From: Nocardioides coralli
GTDB lineage: Bacteria > Actinomycetota > Actinomycetes > Propionibacteriales > Nocardioidaceae
Reading direction: 5' to 3'
Assembly: GCF_019880385.1 (NCBI RefSeq)
Contig: NZ_CP082273.1
Location: 868,001 to 932,000 of the forward strand
DNA length: 64,000 nt
The notes under the pieces are model-generated. The model ran no database searches. It had not been told where the DNA came from and was given only the letters and a program-made list of their open reading frames with translations. Of this stretch, positions 49,385 through 58,308 are shown piece by piece. Both the position numbers and the translations under genes were made by a program. Position 1 is the first letter of the stretch, and each line of letters opens with the position of its first letter.

Positions 49385-51790
49385 ATGCAACGCAAGAAGA
49401 TAGCTGCGCTCGGGACAGCCATCCTGACCAGTGCGGCGTTGATGCAACCGTTCACCGCGGGCTCGGTGAACGCAGCGGCACCCGCTCCCAGCGACGTGCA
49501 GGCACCCCAGCAGGCCGCCCCCGACCGAGTCGGCGGTGACCAGCACGGGCACGACCTGTCGATGCCCTGGCAGCGGAAGTACGAGGGCCTGCGCGACAGC
49601 GCGGTCCAGAAGCGCCTGCGCACCGGCTCCAAGGCCACGGTGCAGCGGGTCGCCGAGGGTCAGTACGCGCGGTCGGCCGTCACCGGCAAGGACCGGATCT
49701 TCGCCGTCATCGTCGAGTACGGCAACACCCGCCACTCGGCCTTCTGCGACGACACCGACTCGAGCGGGTGCAAGTACCCCTCCGACGGGACGCCGCAGAA
49801 GTACGACGGGCCGATGCACAACGAGATCCCCAAGCCCAACCGCAAGCTGGACAACAGCACCAACTGGCAGCCCGACTACGACCGGGCGCACTACCAGGAC
49901 ATGTACTTCAACCGGATGCGGAAGTTCTACGAGAACCAGTCGCTGGGGCGGTACACCTTCGACGGGGACGTGACCGAGTGGGTCAAGGTCCCCTTCAACC
50001 AGGCGCGCTACGGCCGTGACTACTGCGGCGACAACGTGTGCACCAACACCTGGTGGCTGATCCGTGACGCCCTGGCCTACTGGGTCGAGGGCAAGAAGGA
50101 GTCCGGCTGGACCGACGAGCAGATCCGGAGCTACCTGGAGACGTTCGACCAGCAGGACCGCTACGACCACGACGGCGACGGCAACTTCGACGAGCGCGAC
50201 GGCTACATCGACCACTTCCAGATCGTGCACGCCGGCGGCGACCAGGCCGACGGTGACCCGATCTACGCCTCGGACTCGATCTGGAGCCACCGCTGGTACG
50301 CCCAGATCCACGGCTTCGGCACCGACGGCCCCGAGGGCTACGCGCCCTTCGGCGGGGTCGAGATCGGCGAGGGCGGACCGTCCGACGGCGGCGCCGTCAT
50401 GGTGCCGGACAACAAGACCGGTGTCTGGGTGGGTGACTACACCATCCAGCCGGAGAACGGTGGCCTGGGCGTCTTCGCCCACGAGTACGCCCACGACCTG
50501 GGCCTGCCCGACCACTACGACACCTCCGGCGCCGAGAACAGCGTCGGCTGGTGGTCCCTGATGAGCCAGTCGCGCGGGACCCTGCCCGAGGACGGTGGCA
50601 TCGGCGACCAGGCCATGCCGTTCGGGGCCTACGACAAGTTCTACCTGGGCTGGCTGGACTACCGCACCGTGATGCCGAACCGGTCGGGCCGCTTCAAGAT
50701 GCGTCCGAGCCAGGCCGCGACCAAGCGGGGCGTCAACGCGGTCATCGCGCTGCTGCCCGACAAGGAGGTCCCGCTCGAGCTGGGGGCCCCCTGTGCCACC
50801 TGCGGGGAGCAGTACTACTACAGCGACTCCGGTGACGACCTCAACAACTGGATGGCGAAGGGCGTCGCCGGTGGCGGCGACCTGACGGCCAAGGTCCGCT
50901 ACGAGATCGAGGACGGGTGGGACTACGCCTTCCTCGAGGCCCGGGTCGACGGCAGCTGGGTCGAGGTCGACAACAGCGAGGCCTACGCCGGCGAGGACCA
51001 GAGCGGCTTCAACAGCAGCGGCCACGGCATCTCGGGCACCACCGGTGGTGACTGGGTCGACCTCACCGCGACCGTCCCGGCCGCGGCCGACGCCATCCGC
51101 TGGCGCTACCAGACCGACGGCGCCTACGTGCTGCCGGGCTTCCAGGTCGACAACATCACGCTCGACGGGACCCCCATCGGGACCGCCGAAGGTGGTGCGG
51201 ACGGCTGGACCCTCGACGGGTTCCGCGTGACGACGGGCTCGGAGACCAACGAGTTCCTGCACGCGTACATGGTCGAGAACCGGCAGTACAAGGGCCTGGA
51301 CAAGCCGTTGAGCCACCTCTACAACTTCGGCGGCACCAAGAAGAAGAGCGGTGACTGGGTGGAGTTCTTCCGGAACCAGCCCGGTGCGCTCATCAACTAC
51401 TACGACACCTCGCAGAGCGACAACAACGTCGGGGTCCACCCGGGCCAGGGCCTGATCCTCCCGGTGGACGCGAACCCGAGCTTCGTCCACACGCCGAACG
51501 GCGCGTTGGCGCGGCCCAGGATCAACGCCTGGAACTCGACGTTCACGCCGCGGCGCATGAAGGGCCAGACCCTGCACTTCCAGGGCGAGGACTTCCGGCT
51601 CCCGGGCAACCGGGGTGTCGCCACCTTCGACGACACGAAGGACTGGTGGTTCGACAGCGACGAGCACGGTGACCACGCGGGCGAGCGCTACCGGCCGGGC
51701 TGGTACGGCGTCGACGTGCCCAAGACGGGCACGACGATCAAGATCCAGAAGGTGACCAAGAAGGGCTTCATCTGGGTCAAGGTGAGCTGA
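49385..51790 (+). CDS. Secreted M6-family metalloprotease (immune inhibitor A type)
   Basis: 801 residues with a Sec signal peptide (MQRKK, hydrophobic to about residue 30). The zinc motif HEYAHDLGLPDHYD gives H366, E367 and H370. The pro-region is followed by FAVIVEYGN, typical of M6 peptidases. From about 430 on are MAM/jelly-roll-like segments (WDYAFLEARVDGSWVEVD) and a C-terminal strand-rich domain. It degrades extracellular proteins. GGAGGAG precedes the ATG at 49385. Confidence 0.93.
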   Translation: MQRKKIAALGTAILTSAALMQPFTAGSVNAAAPAPSDVQAPQQAAPDRVGGDQHGHDLSMPWQRKYEGLRDSAVQKRLRTGSKATVQRVAEGQYARSAVTGKDRIFAVIVEYGNTRHSAFCDDTDSSGCKYPSDGTPQKYDGPMHNEIPKPNRKLDNSTNWQPDYDRAHYQDMYFNRMRKFYENQSLGRYTFDGDVTEWVKVPFNQARYGRDYCGDNVCTNTWWLIRDALAYWVEGKKESGWTDEQIRSYLETFDQQDRYDHDGDGNFDERDGYIDHFQIVHAGGDQADGDPIYASDSIWSHRWYAQIHGFGTDGPEGYAPFGGVEIGEGGPSDGGAVMVPDNKTGVWVGDYTIQPENGGLGVFAHEYAHDLGLPDHYDTSGAENSVGWWSLMSQSRGTLPEDGGIGDQAMPFGAYDKFYLGWLDYRTVMPNRSGRFKMRPSQAATKRGVNAVIALLPDKEVPLELGAPCATCGEQYYYSDSGDDLNNWMAKGVAGGGDLTAKVRYEIEDGWDYAFLEARVDGSWVEVDNSEAYAGEDQSGFNSSGHGISGTTGGDWVDLTATVPAAADAIRWRYQTDGAYVLPGFQVDNITLDGTPIGTAEGGADGWTLDGFRVTTGSETNEFLHAYMVENRQYKGLDKPLSHLYNFGGTKKKSGDWVEFFRNQPGALINYYDTSQSDNNVGVHPGQGLILPVDANPSFVHTPNGALARPRINAWNSTFTPRRMKGQTLHFQGEDFRLPGNRGVATFDDTKDWWFDSDEHGDHAGERYRPGWYGVDVPKTGTTIKIQKVTKKGFIWVKVS

Positions 51791-51810
51791 CGCTCACCCA
51801 GCAGCACGAT

Positions 51811-51857
51811 CGACCCCGTCGGCCGCCCGGGCACGCCCGGTGCGGCCGGCGGGGTCG
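51811..51857 (+). terminator. Strong stem-loop after the M6 protease gene
   Basis: CGACCCCGTCGGCCGC (51811-51826) pairs with GCGGCCGGCGGGGTCG (51842-51857), with one G-U wobble, and the loop itself can fold (CCGGGC with GCCCGG). TTCCTC follows. It begins 20 bases after the stop. Confidence 0.75.
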
Positions 51858-51871
51858 TTCCTCGTACGGGT

Positions 51872-51889
51872 AACTACACGCCGGTAGTT
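51872..51889. promoter_or_regulatory. Inverted repeat upstream of the SpoIID-domain gene
   Basis: AACTAC (51872-51877) and GTAGTT (51884-51889) are perfect arms around ACGCCG, about 85 bases before the start codon. A possible operator; no regulator is adjacent. Confidence 0.3.
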
Positions 51890-51974
51890 CAGGCGAACCC
51901 CTGTCGGGGCCGGGGGGATCGTGATGCCATGTCACGGCAGTAACACCCGTCACTCTCGCCCCGGAGACCCGTCC

Positions 51975-53150
51975 ATGCGCCCCCTCGTGATCGTCACGCT
52001 CGCCCTCGCGTCGGTGCTCCTCGGCACGCCCGTCGCCCACGCCCAGGACTGGCGGGTCCCGAAGTCGGCCACCATCACGGTGCGCGGCCACGGGTACGGC
52101 CACGGTCACGGCATGTCGCAGTACGGCGCCGAGGGAGCCGCGCGCGCCGGCCTCGACCACCGCGAGATCGCCGAGTTCTACTACCCGGGGACGCGCTGGG
52201 GGAAGGCACGCGGCCGGATCGAGGTGCTGCTCACCGCCGACACCACCGACGACCTCGTCGTGCGGAAGACCTCGGGTCTGCGGGTCACCGACCTCGGCAC
52301 GGGCGAGTCGCTCACCCTGCCCGACAAGAGCACGACCCGGTGGCGCACGACCGTGGCCCGGGACGGCCGCACCCTGGTCTCCTGGCTGAGGGGGACGCGG
52401 TGGCGGCCGTGGCGCAAGCTCGCGGGCCACGGCGCCTTCTCCGTCAGCGGCGGCACGGTCACCCTGGTCTCCCCGGCCGGGGAGCGCGCCTACCGCGGAC
52501 GGCTCGCGGCACTGCCCCCCAGCGCCGGCTCGCGGGACCGGGTCACCGTGAACTCCGTCGGGCTGGAGGCCTACCTGCGCGGGGTCGTCCCCCTGGAGAT
52601 GCCCGCGCTCTGGCATCCCGAGGCGGTCCGCGCCCAGTCGATTGCGGCTCGCACCTACGCGGCGTACGAGCGGGCACACCCCCGCGGCTCGGCCTTCGAC
52701 GTCTACGACACCACGGCCAGCCAGGTCTACGGCGGCGTGGCCGCGGAGCACCCCGCCTCGGACGCCGCGATCCGCGCCACCCGACGCCGGATCCTCCGGC
52801 ACGGCAAGGGGCCGGCGTTCACCCAGTTCAGCTCGAGCAACGGCGGCTGGACCGTCGCCGGCGCGGTGCCCTACCAGGTGGCGAAGGCCGACCCGTACGA
52901 CGGCTGGTCCGGCAACCCCAACCACGACTGGGCGGTGACGGTGGACGACCGCCGGATCGAGGGCGCCTGGCCGGCCCTGGGCAACCTGCGGCGGATCGAG
53001 GTCACGGCACGGGACGGCAACGGCCAGTGGGGCGGACGGGTCAGGTCGTTGCGGCTCGTCGGCAGCAAGCGCACGGTCACCGTCAGCGGCGACACCTTCC
53101 GCTGGACGCTCGGGCTGAAGTCGACCTGGTTCACGTTCCGGGTGCGGTGA
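51975..53150 (+). CDS. Secreted SpoIID/LytB-domain protein
   Basis: 391 residues with a signal peptide ending near AHAQD (residue 24). RGHGYGHGHGMSQYGAEGAARAG and LRGVVPLEMPALWHPEAVRAQSIAARTYA are the SpoIID signature segments. SpoIID is a peptidoglycan lytic transglycosylase in sporulating bacteria; in non-sporulating actinobacteria its relatives are presumed cell-wall modifying proteins. The ATG at 51975 is the one directly before the signal peptide. Confidence 0.85.
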   Translation: MRPLVIVTLALASVLLGTPVAHAQDWRVPKSATITVRGHGYGHGHGMSQYGAEGAARAGLDHREIAEFYYPGTRWGKARGRIEVLLTADTTDDLVVRKTSGLRVTDLGTGESLTLPDKSTTRWRTTVARDGRTLVSWLRGTRWRPWRKLAGHGAFSVSGGTVTLVSPAGERAYRGRLAALPPSAGSRDRVTVNSVGLEAYLRGVVPLEMPALWHPEAVRAQSIAARTYAAYERAHPRGSAFDVYDTTASQVYGGVAAEHPASDAAIRATRRRILRHGKGPAFTQFSSSNGGWTVAGAVPYQVAKADPYDGWSGNPNHDWAVTVDDRRIEGAWPALGNLRRIEVTARDGNGQWGGRVRSLRLVGSKRTVTVSGDTFRWTLGLKSTWFTFRVR

Positions 53151-53234
53151 GCAGTCCCGGAACGTGGGCGGTTTCCCTGCCGTGCCCGGCCCGGTGGGGT
53201 TACGGTGAACGGGCCTGAACCCCCAGGAGGCACC

Positions 53235-53522
53235 ATGAACGCCGCCCCCCGTGCGACCCTCGTCGCCGCACCACCCGCGCCCCCGATCACGACGCGCCAC
53301 CTGCGGGCCGCCCTGCTCGCGCTGCTGCTGTCGGTCGCGGTCGTCGCCGTCGCCCTCGCCCAGACGTCGGGCAGCGCCGCCTGGACCCTCGGCGCCGCGG
53401 TCCTGGTCTGCTACGCAGGTCTGGGTGCGCTGCCGTTGTGGCTCGCCGGGAGCACGCTGGCAGCCGCGGTCCGTGAAGACCCCGTGCAGAACCTCCGCGG
53501 TCGGTGGACAGCGGGCAGCTAG
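53235..53522 (+). CDS. Small two-helix membrane protein
   Basis: 95 residues with two transmembrane helices (about 24-44 and 51-72). No family recognised. AGGAGG precedes the ATG at 53235. It lies 37 nt before the ABC exporter operon on the same strand and may be part of it. Confidence 0.65.
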   Translation: MNAAPRATLVAAPPAPPITTRHLRAALLALLLSVAVVAVALAQTSGSAAWTLGAAVLVCYAGLGALPLWLAGSTLAAAVREDPVQNLRGRWTAGS

Positions 53523-53559
53523 GCCCCGACCATCGGGAGATGGCCCCGCAGGAGCACCG

Positions 53560-54447
53560 GTGATCCGGACCGCGGGGCTGACCATGCGGTTCGGTCGCGT
53601 GACCGCGCTCGACGACCTCAGCGTGGACGTCGGGCCCGGCATCACCGGCCTGGTGGGCGCCAACGGTGCGGGAAAGTCCACCCTGCTCAAGATCCTCCTC
53701 GGCCTGCTCCCCGCCACCACGGGATCCGCCAGCGTGCTCGGACTCGACGTCGCCACCGACGGTGCGGCGATCCGCACCCGGGTCGGCTACATGCCCGAGC
53801 ACGACTGCCTCCCGCCGGACGTCTCGGCGACCGAGTTCGTCGTCCACCTGGGCCGGATGTCCGGGCTGCCGACCACGGCGGCCCGGGAACGCACCGCTGA
53901 CACCCTGCGGCACGTCGGCCTCTACGAGGAGCGCTACCGCCCCATGGGTGGCTACTCCACGGGGATGGCCCAGCGGGTGAAGCTCGCCCAGGCACTGGTC
54001 CACGACCCCGACCTGGTGCTGCTCGACGAGCCCACCAACGGGCTCGACCCGGCCGGACGCGACGACATGCTCGAGCTGGTCCGGCGGATCGGCACCGAGT
54101 TCGGCATCTCGGTCGTGGTCACCTCCCACCTGCTGGGTGAGCTGGAGCGCGTCTGCGACGGCGTCGTCGTCATCGACGGGGGCCGGTTGCTGCGGCACGA
54201 CACCACGGCCTCGGTGACCGCGGCCACCGCCACGGTCGCGGTGGAGGTCGACGGCGACCCGCAGACGTTGCTGGACCGGCTCACCGGCGCCGGGGTGCGG
54301 GCCTCGGTCGACGGGCGGCTCGTCCTCGTCGAGGTGAGCGAGCCGGCGACGTACGACCTGGTGCGGGACGCGGTCGCCGGGCTGGGGATGGGGCTGGTCC
54401 GGCTCGAGCGGCAGCGACACCGGATGACGGAGCTGTTCTCGTCGTGA
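53560..54447 (+). CDS. ABC transporter ATP-binding protein (exporter, first pair)
   Basis: 295 residues. GANGAGKST, the signature YSTGMAQRVKLA and LLDEPTNGLDP are intact. It starts at GTG 53560 after AGGAG. It is the first of four overlapping genes (ATPase, permease, ATPase, permease), a layout of ABC-2-type exporters in actinobacteria whose cargo is usually unknown. Confidence 0.88.
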   Translation: MIRTAGLTMRFGRVTALDDLSVDVGPGITGLVGANGAGKSTLLKILLGLLPATTGSASVLGLDVATDGAAIRTRVGYMPEHDCLPPDVSATEFVVHLGRMSGLPTTAARERTADTLRHVGLYEERYRPMGGYSTGMAQRVKLAQALVHDPDLVLLDEPTNGLDPAGRDDMLELVRRIGTEFGISVVVTSHLLGELERVCDGVVVIDGGRLLRHDTTASVTAATATVAVEVDGDPQTLLDRLTGAGVRASVDGRLVLVEVSEPATYDLVRDAVAGLGMGLVRLERQRHRMTELFSS

Positions 54448-55325
54448 ACGAGCAGCCCGCGGGCGCGATCCACGACATCGGCTACCGCCACTACGAGGGG
54501 CCGCGCCACGGCGCGTCCTACGTCCGCCGGTCCCTCTTCGTCGACACCTTCCGCGGTGCCTTCGGGCTGGGCCGCTCGGCACGCTCGAAGGTGATGCCGT
54601 TCCTGCTGCTGGGGGTGATGGTGCTGCCGGCCGTCATCATCGGCATCGTCACCGGCTACTTCGGCTTCGGGGACCTGCCACTCGGCTACACGGACTACGT
54701 CTTCACCCTCCAGGTCGCGGTCATCGTGTTCCTCGGCTCGCAGGCGCCGGCCGCGATGTCCCGCGACCTGCGGTTCCGGGTGGCGCCGCTCTACTTCTCC
54801 CGGCCGCTCAGCCGCCAGCAGTACGTGCAGGCCAAGTACGCCGGCATGACGGCTGCGCTGCTGGTCGTCACGGCACTGCCGCTCACGATGCTGCTCGCCG
54901 GCGCCCTCCTCGCCGAGCTGCCGCTGCGCGACCAGCTGCCCGACTACCTCCGCTCCCTGGGCGGCGCGGTCGTGCTGTCCCTGGTCCTGGCGGGGATCGG
55001 CCTGGTCGTGGCCGCGATGACCCCCCGCCGTGGGCTCGGCGTGGCCGCGGTCGTCGGGGTACTGCTGGTCCTCACGGGGATCCAGGGAACCGTGCGGGCC
55101 CTCGTGGAGGAGTTCGGCAGCGACACCGCTGCCGGCTACGTCGGACTGATCTCGCCCTTCACGCTGGTCGACGGCGTGGTCGCGGGGCCGCTGGGCGGGG
55201 AGTCGGTGATGGCGACGCCACCCGAGGGAGCCCTGACGGGGGCGGTCTTCTGCCTGGCCGGGGCGGCGCTCGTCGCCGCGGCGTACGGCGCGCTGGTCGC
55301 CCGCTACCGCAGGGCCCTGTCGTGA
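54444..55325 (+). CDS. ABC-2-type exporter permease, first pair
   Basis: 293 residues with about six transmembrane helices. It begins at GTG 54444, which overlaps the ATPase stop. The N-terminal IHDIGYRHYEGPR segment is shared by actinobacterial ABC permeases of this kind. The cargo is unknown. Confidence 0.82.
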   Translation: MNEQPAGAIHDIGYRHYEGPRHGASYVRRSLFVDTFRGAFGLGRSARSKVMPFLLLGVMVLPAVIIGIVTGYFGFGDLPLGYTDYVFTLQVAVIVFLGSQAPAAMSRDLRFRVAPLYFSRPLSRQQYVQAKYAGMTAALLVVTALPLTMLLAGALLAELPLRDQLPDYLRSLGGAVVLSLVLAGIGLVVAAMTPRRGLGVAAVVGVLLVLTGIQGTVRALVEEFGSDTAAGYVGLISPFTLVDGVVAGPLGGESVMATPPEGALTGAVFCLAGAALVAAAYGALVARYRRALS

Positions 55326-56248
55326 GCACGGTCGACCTGCACCAGGTCTCGCGCTGGTTCGGCAACGTGGTCGCGGTCAACGACGTGACGATGCGCCTCG
55401 ACGCCGGGGTGACCGGCTTGCTCGGGCCCAACGGGGCGGGCAAGTCGACGCTGATCCACATGATGGCGGGGTTCCTCGCGCCGTCGGCCGGCACCGTCAC
55501 GCTCGACGGGCGGCCGCTGCTGCGCGATCCCGAGATCTACCGCGACATCGGGCTGGTGCCCGAGCGGGAGGAGATGTACGACGCGGTGAGCGGGTGGGAG
55601 TTCGTGCTGGCCAACGCTCGCCTGCACCGGCTGCGCGACCCGGAGGCCGCGGCCGCGCGGGCGATCGCGACGGTCGAGATGACCGAGCCGCAGGAGCGGG
55701 ACATCCGGACCTACTCCAAGGGCATGAAGCAACGGATCAAGATGGCCACCGCGCTGGTCCACGACCCCGCGGTGCTGCTGCTCGACGAGCCGTTCAACGG
55801 GATGGACCCCCGCCAGCGGTTGCACCTGATGGACCTGCTGCACGACCTGGGGGAGCAGGGCCGGACCATCCTGTTCAGCTCGCACATCCTCGAGGAGGTC
55901 GAGCAGATCGCGGGGCGGATCGAGGTGATGGTGGCCGGCAGGCACGCAGCCTCCGGTGACTTCCGGGAGATCCGCCGGCTGATGACGCAGCGACCGCATC
56001 AGTACACGATCCGCTCCGACGACGACCGCGCGCTGGCCTCGGCCGTGATCGCCGAGCCGAGCACCTCCGGGGTCGAGCTGGTCACCGGGAGGGACGGAGC
56101 GACCGCGGTCCACGTGCAGGCGACCGACTTCGCGGCGTTCGTCCGGGCCCTGCCCCGGGTGGCGTCGCGCCAGGGGATCCGGCTGCTCGAGGTCCACCCC
56201 GCAGACGAGTCGCTCGAGAGCGTCTTCGCCTACCTGGTGAGCCGCTGA
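55322..56248 (+). CDS. ABC transporter ATP-binding protein (exporter, second pair)
   Basis: 308 residues. GPNGAGKST, the signature YSKGMKQRIKMA and LLDEPFNGMDP are intact; a C-terminal extension of about 80 residues follows. It starts at GTG 55322, overlapping the first permease by 4 nt. Confidence 0.88.
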   Translation: MSTVDLHQVSRWFGNVVAVNDVTMRLDAGVTGLLGPNGAGKSTLIHMMAGFLAPSAGTVTLDGRPLLRDPEIYRDIGLVPEREEMYDAVSGWEFVLANARLHRLRDPEAAAARAIATVEMTEPQERDIRTYSKGMKQRIKMATALVHDPAVLLLDEPFNGMDPRQRLHLMDLLHDLGEQGRTILFSSHILEEVEQIAGRIEVMVAGRHAASGDFREIRRLMTQRPHQYTIRSDDDRALASAVIAEPSTSGVELVTGRDGATAVHVQATDFAAFVRALPRVASRQGIRLLEVHPADESLESVFAYLVSR

Positions 56249-56997
56249 TGAACCCCACCGTCGCCCGGCTGACCGCGCGCACCCTGCTCGGTCGCAAGCG
56301 GACGCTGCTGCTGACCCTGCTCCCCCTGGCCCTGTTGGCGCTGTGCACCCTGGCGCGGGTGCTGGCGGGGTTCGAGCCCGACCTCGAGGCCGAGCTCGGC
56401 ACCGTGCTGGCGGCCAACCTCCTGGGCGGGTTCGCCCTGGCGGTCATGATGCCCCTGCTCGGGCTGATCGCCGGGACCGGCGCCATCGGTCCGGAGATCG
56501 ACGAGGGCTCGATCGTCTACCTGTTGGCGAAGCCGCTCAACCGCTACAGCATCGTGGTGACCAAGCTCGCGGTCGCCGTAGGGGTCATCGCCGCGTTCGG
56601 GGTGCTGCCGACCCTGGCGGCCGGGGCGGTGCTCGGTGCATCCGGGACCGTGGTCCTGGCCTTCGGGCTCGGGGTCACCGCGGCTGGCGCCACCTATGCC
56701 GCCCTCTTCCTCGCCCTCGCGGTGCTGACGCGCAACGCCGTCGTGGTCGGGCTGATCTACGCCCTGATCTGGGAGACCCTCGTCGGGGGGCTGGTCCCCG
56801 GCGCCCAGGCGTTGAGCGTGCAGCAATGGTCGCTGGCGGTCGTGGAACGGGTGCTCGGTGACTCCGCGCCGGCGCTCGGGGTCTCCTCGGCCGTCGACCT
56901 GTCGACGGCGGTCGTGCTGCTGCTGGTGGTCGCGGTCGGCGCCACGGCGTACGCCGGCCGGCGGTTGCAGACGCTGCGCCTCGGCGGTGAGACCTGA
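56248..56997 (+). CDS. ABC-2-type exporter permease, second pair
   Basis: 249 residues with about six transmembrane helices. Its ATG shares one base with the preceding stop (TGATG). LIAGTGAIGPEIDEGSIVYLLAKPLNR is the conserved loop of ABC-2 permeases. Last gene of the exporter operon. Confidence 0.83.
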   Translation: MNPTVARLTARTLLGRKRTLLLTLLPLALLALCTLARVLAGFEPDLEAELGTVLAANLLGGFALAVMMPLLGLIAGTGAIGPEIDEGSIVYLLAKPLNRYSIVVTKLAVAVGVIAAFGVLPTLAAGAVLGASGTVVLAFGLGVTAAGATYAALFLALAVLTRNAVVVGLIYALIWETLVGGLVPGAQALSVQQWSLAVVERVLGDSAPALGVSSAVDLSTAVVLLLVVAVGATAYAGRRLQTLRLGGET

Positions 56998-57077
56998 GCG
57001 GTGCCGTCCTGGTCCGGCGGGGGAGGTGCGGGGCAGCGTCGGGGCGCGACCACGGCAAAATCGCGATCCGTGTTGGG

Positions 57078-57107
57078 TTGTCCTCTACCTAGCCCCTAGG
57101 TAGAGTA
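57078..57107 (+). promoter_or_regulatory. PadR promoter with embedded perfect palindrome
   Basis: TTGTCC (57078-57083) and TAGAGT (57102-57107) form -35 and -10 boxes with an 18-bp spacer. CTCTACCTAG (57083-57092) and CTAGGTAGAG (57096-57105) are perfect 10-bp arms around CCC, filling the spacer. The ATG is six bases after the -10, so the mRNA is leaderless. A self-repressing PadR site is the simplest reading. Confidence 0.75.
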
Positions 57108-57113
57108 CGAGCC

Positions 57114-57440
57114 ATGGGACTGCGCATGACGATCCCGACCCAGCTCGTGCTGCAGGTGTTGCTCTCCGACCCGGACGCCGAGGTCCACGGTTACGAGATC
57201 GGTACCGCGGCGGGGCTGGCCAGCGGCACGGTCCACCCGATCCTGGCGCGCCTGGAGGGCGCTGGCTGGGTGGAGTCGCGCTGGGAGGACGTCGACGGTA
57301 GCGAGGCCGGCCGTCCGGCTCGTCGCTACTACCGCGTGACAGCAACCGGCGTCGCGAGCGCCCGTGCCGCACTGGCGCGAGCGCATCGCCCACGCCAGGT
57401 CGGGCTCGGGCGCCCCTGGCCGTCGCCGGAGCCGTCGTGA
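57114..57440 (+). CDS. PadR-family transcriptional regulator
   Basis: 108 residues. The winged helix domain has MTIPTQLVLQVLLSDPDAEVHGYEIGTAAGLASGTVHPILARLEGAG in spaced form typical of PadR, and RRYYRVTATG is the wing. The second start at M5 is possible. It probably represses its own operon, which continues with two small proteins carrying a shared duplicated module. Confidence 0.9.
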   Translation: MGLRMTIPTQLVLQVLLSDPDAEVHGYEIGTAAGLASGTVHPILARLEGAGWVESRWEDVDGSEAGRPARRYYRVTATGVASARAALARAHRPRQVGLGRPWPSPEPS

Positions 57441-57506
57441 GCGGGCGCGAGTCCCGCATCCCGGGCCGCGGTCGCGGCGCCGGGACGGCACCGAAGGGGG
57501 AAGACG

Positions 57507-57656
57507 ATGACGAACAAGGCAATCCGCTGCCGGCTCTCACTGCACCGGTGGCGCGTGGCCAGCAGCGATGACGGGTCCTACCGGTTCCGCCGGTGCGTCC
57601 GGTGCCGCAAGGAGCAGGACTACGACGAGCCCCGCTTCGGGTTCGTCGACTTCTGA
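57507..57656 (+). CDS. 49-residue zinc-ribbon-like protein (copy 1 of a duplicated module)
   Basis: MTNKAIRCRLSLHRWRV begins the protein, and C8, H13, C30 and C33 are placed like zinc ligands. A purine-rich site (GGGGGAAG) precedes the ATG. Its last 40 residues are almost identical to the end of the 130-residue protein at 57689, and the DNA is about 93 percent identical over 107 bases. Function unknown. It is 66 nt after the PadR gene. Confidence 0.6.
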   Translation: MTNKAIRCRLSLHRWRVASSDDGSYRFRRCVRCRKEQDYDEPRFGFVDF

Positions 57657-58042
57657 GGCGCACAGTCAGCCGGCGACGAGGAGTCGTCATGGAACCGGTG
57701 GCGGGACGACCTGCCCGGTGGTCGGTGAGGGCCACCGGGGTGGCGTCGTGGCTGCTGCCCCGGGGTCCCGCCCGCGACCGGTGGCGGCGCGAGCTGGTGG
57801 CGGAGCTCTACGGGCTCTCGCCGCGTGAACAGGTGCGCCACACCCTCGGCGTGGTCTGGTGCGCGCCCGCGTTGCGGGCCGCGGTCACGGCACGTGACCG
57901 GGTCGTCGGGGAACCGTCCGTGCGTAGACCGCTGCGCTGCCGGCTCTCGCTGCACCGGTGGCGGGTGGCCAGCAGCGAGGACGGGTCCTACCGGTTCCGC
58001 CGGTGCGCCCGGTGTCGCAAGGAGCAGACCTACGACGAGCCC
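57526..58042 (+). repeat. Direct repeat of a 107-bp coding module (57526-57632 and 57936-58042)
   Basis: The two copies, 410 bp apart, differ at about seven positions by eye. Both are in frame and encode CRLSLHRWRVASSxDGSYRF plus the CxxC end. This is an intragenomic duplication within one operon. Confidence 0.85.
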
Positions 58043-58081
58043 GGCCACTGGCTGGGGGGCGCCGGCGGCACCTCCGGCTAG
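57689..58081 (+). CDS. PadR-associated protein with helical N-domain and zinc-ribbon-like C-terminus (copy 2)
   Basis: 130 residues. The N-terminal 75 residues (SWLLPRGPARDRWRRELVAE, then YGLSPREQVRHTLGVVW) resemble the amphipathic helices found beside PadR genes in actinobacteria, as I recall. The C-terminal 45 residues repeat the 49-residue protein, with C84, H89, C106 and C109. GACGAGGAG precedes the ATG at 57689. Function unknown. Confidence 0.6.
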   Translation: MEPVAGRPARWSVRATGVASWLLPRGPARDRWRRELVAELYGLSPREQVRHTLGVVWCAPALRAAVTARDRVVGEPSVRRPLRCRLSLHRWRVASSEDGSYRFRRCARCRKEQTYDEPGHWLGGAGGTSG

Positions 58082-58113
58082 CCGCTGGGTCCCGGCCCAC
58101 GGGCGCGTCCTGC

Positions 58114-58254
58114 TCAGGGTTGCTCGTCGCCGTCGCGGCGGCCCAGGTCGCGCTGGATCTCGCGCGCTCGGCGCTTCTCGAAGAGCAGGATCAACACCGC
58201 GATCGCCAGCATCACGACGATCGTGAGGATCACCCCGAAGAGACCGCTGTTCAT
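58114..58254 (-). CDS. 46-residue single-helix membrane protein
   Basis: MNSGLFGVILTIVVMLAIAV starts a single transmembrane helix (about 5-25), followed by a charged tail FEKRRAREIQRDLGRRDGD. Too short for most gene finders. Hydrophobicity plus positive-inside charge and a clean ATG-to-stop frame support a real small membrane protein; I see no strong ribosome binding site. Function unknown. Confidence 0.5.
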   Translation of the reverse strand: MNSGLFGVILTIVVMLAIAVLILLFEKRRAREIQRDLGRRDGDEQP

Positions 58255-58308
58255 GTCCAGGTCGTACCCGGCCAGGCACGTTCTGTCACGCCACCGGGCG
58301 TCCTTTCT

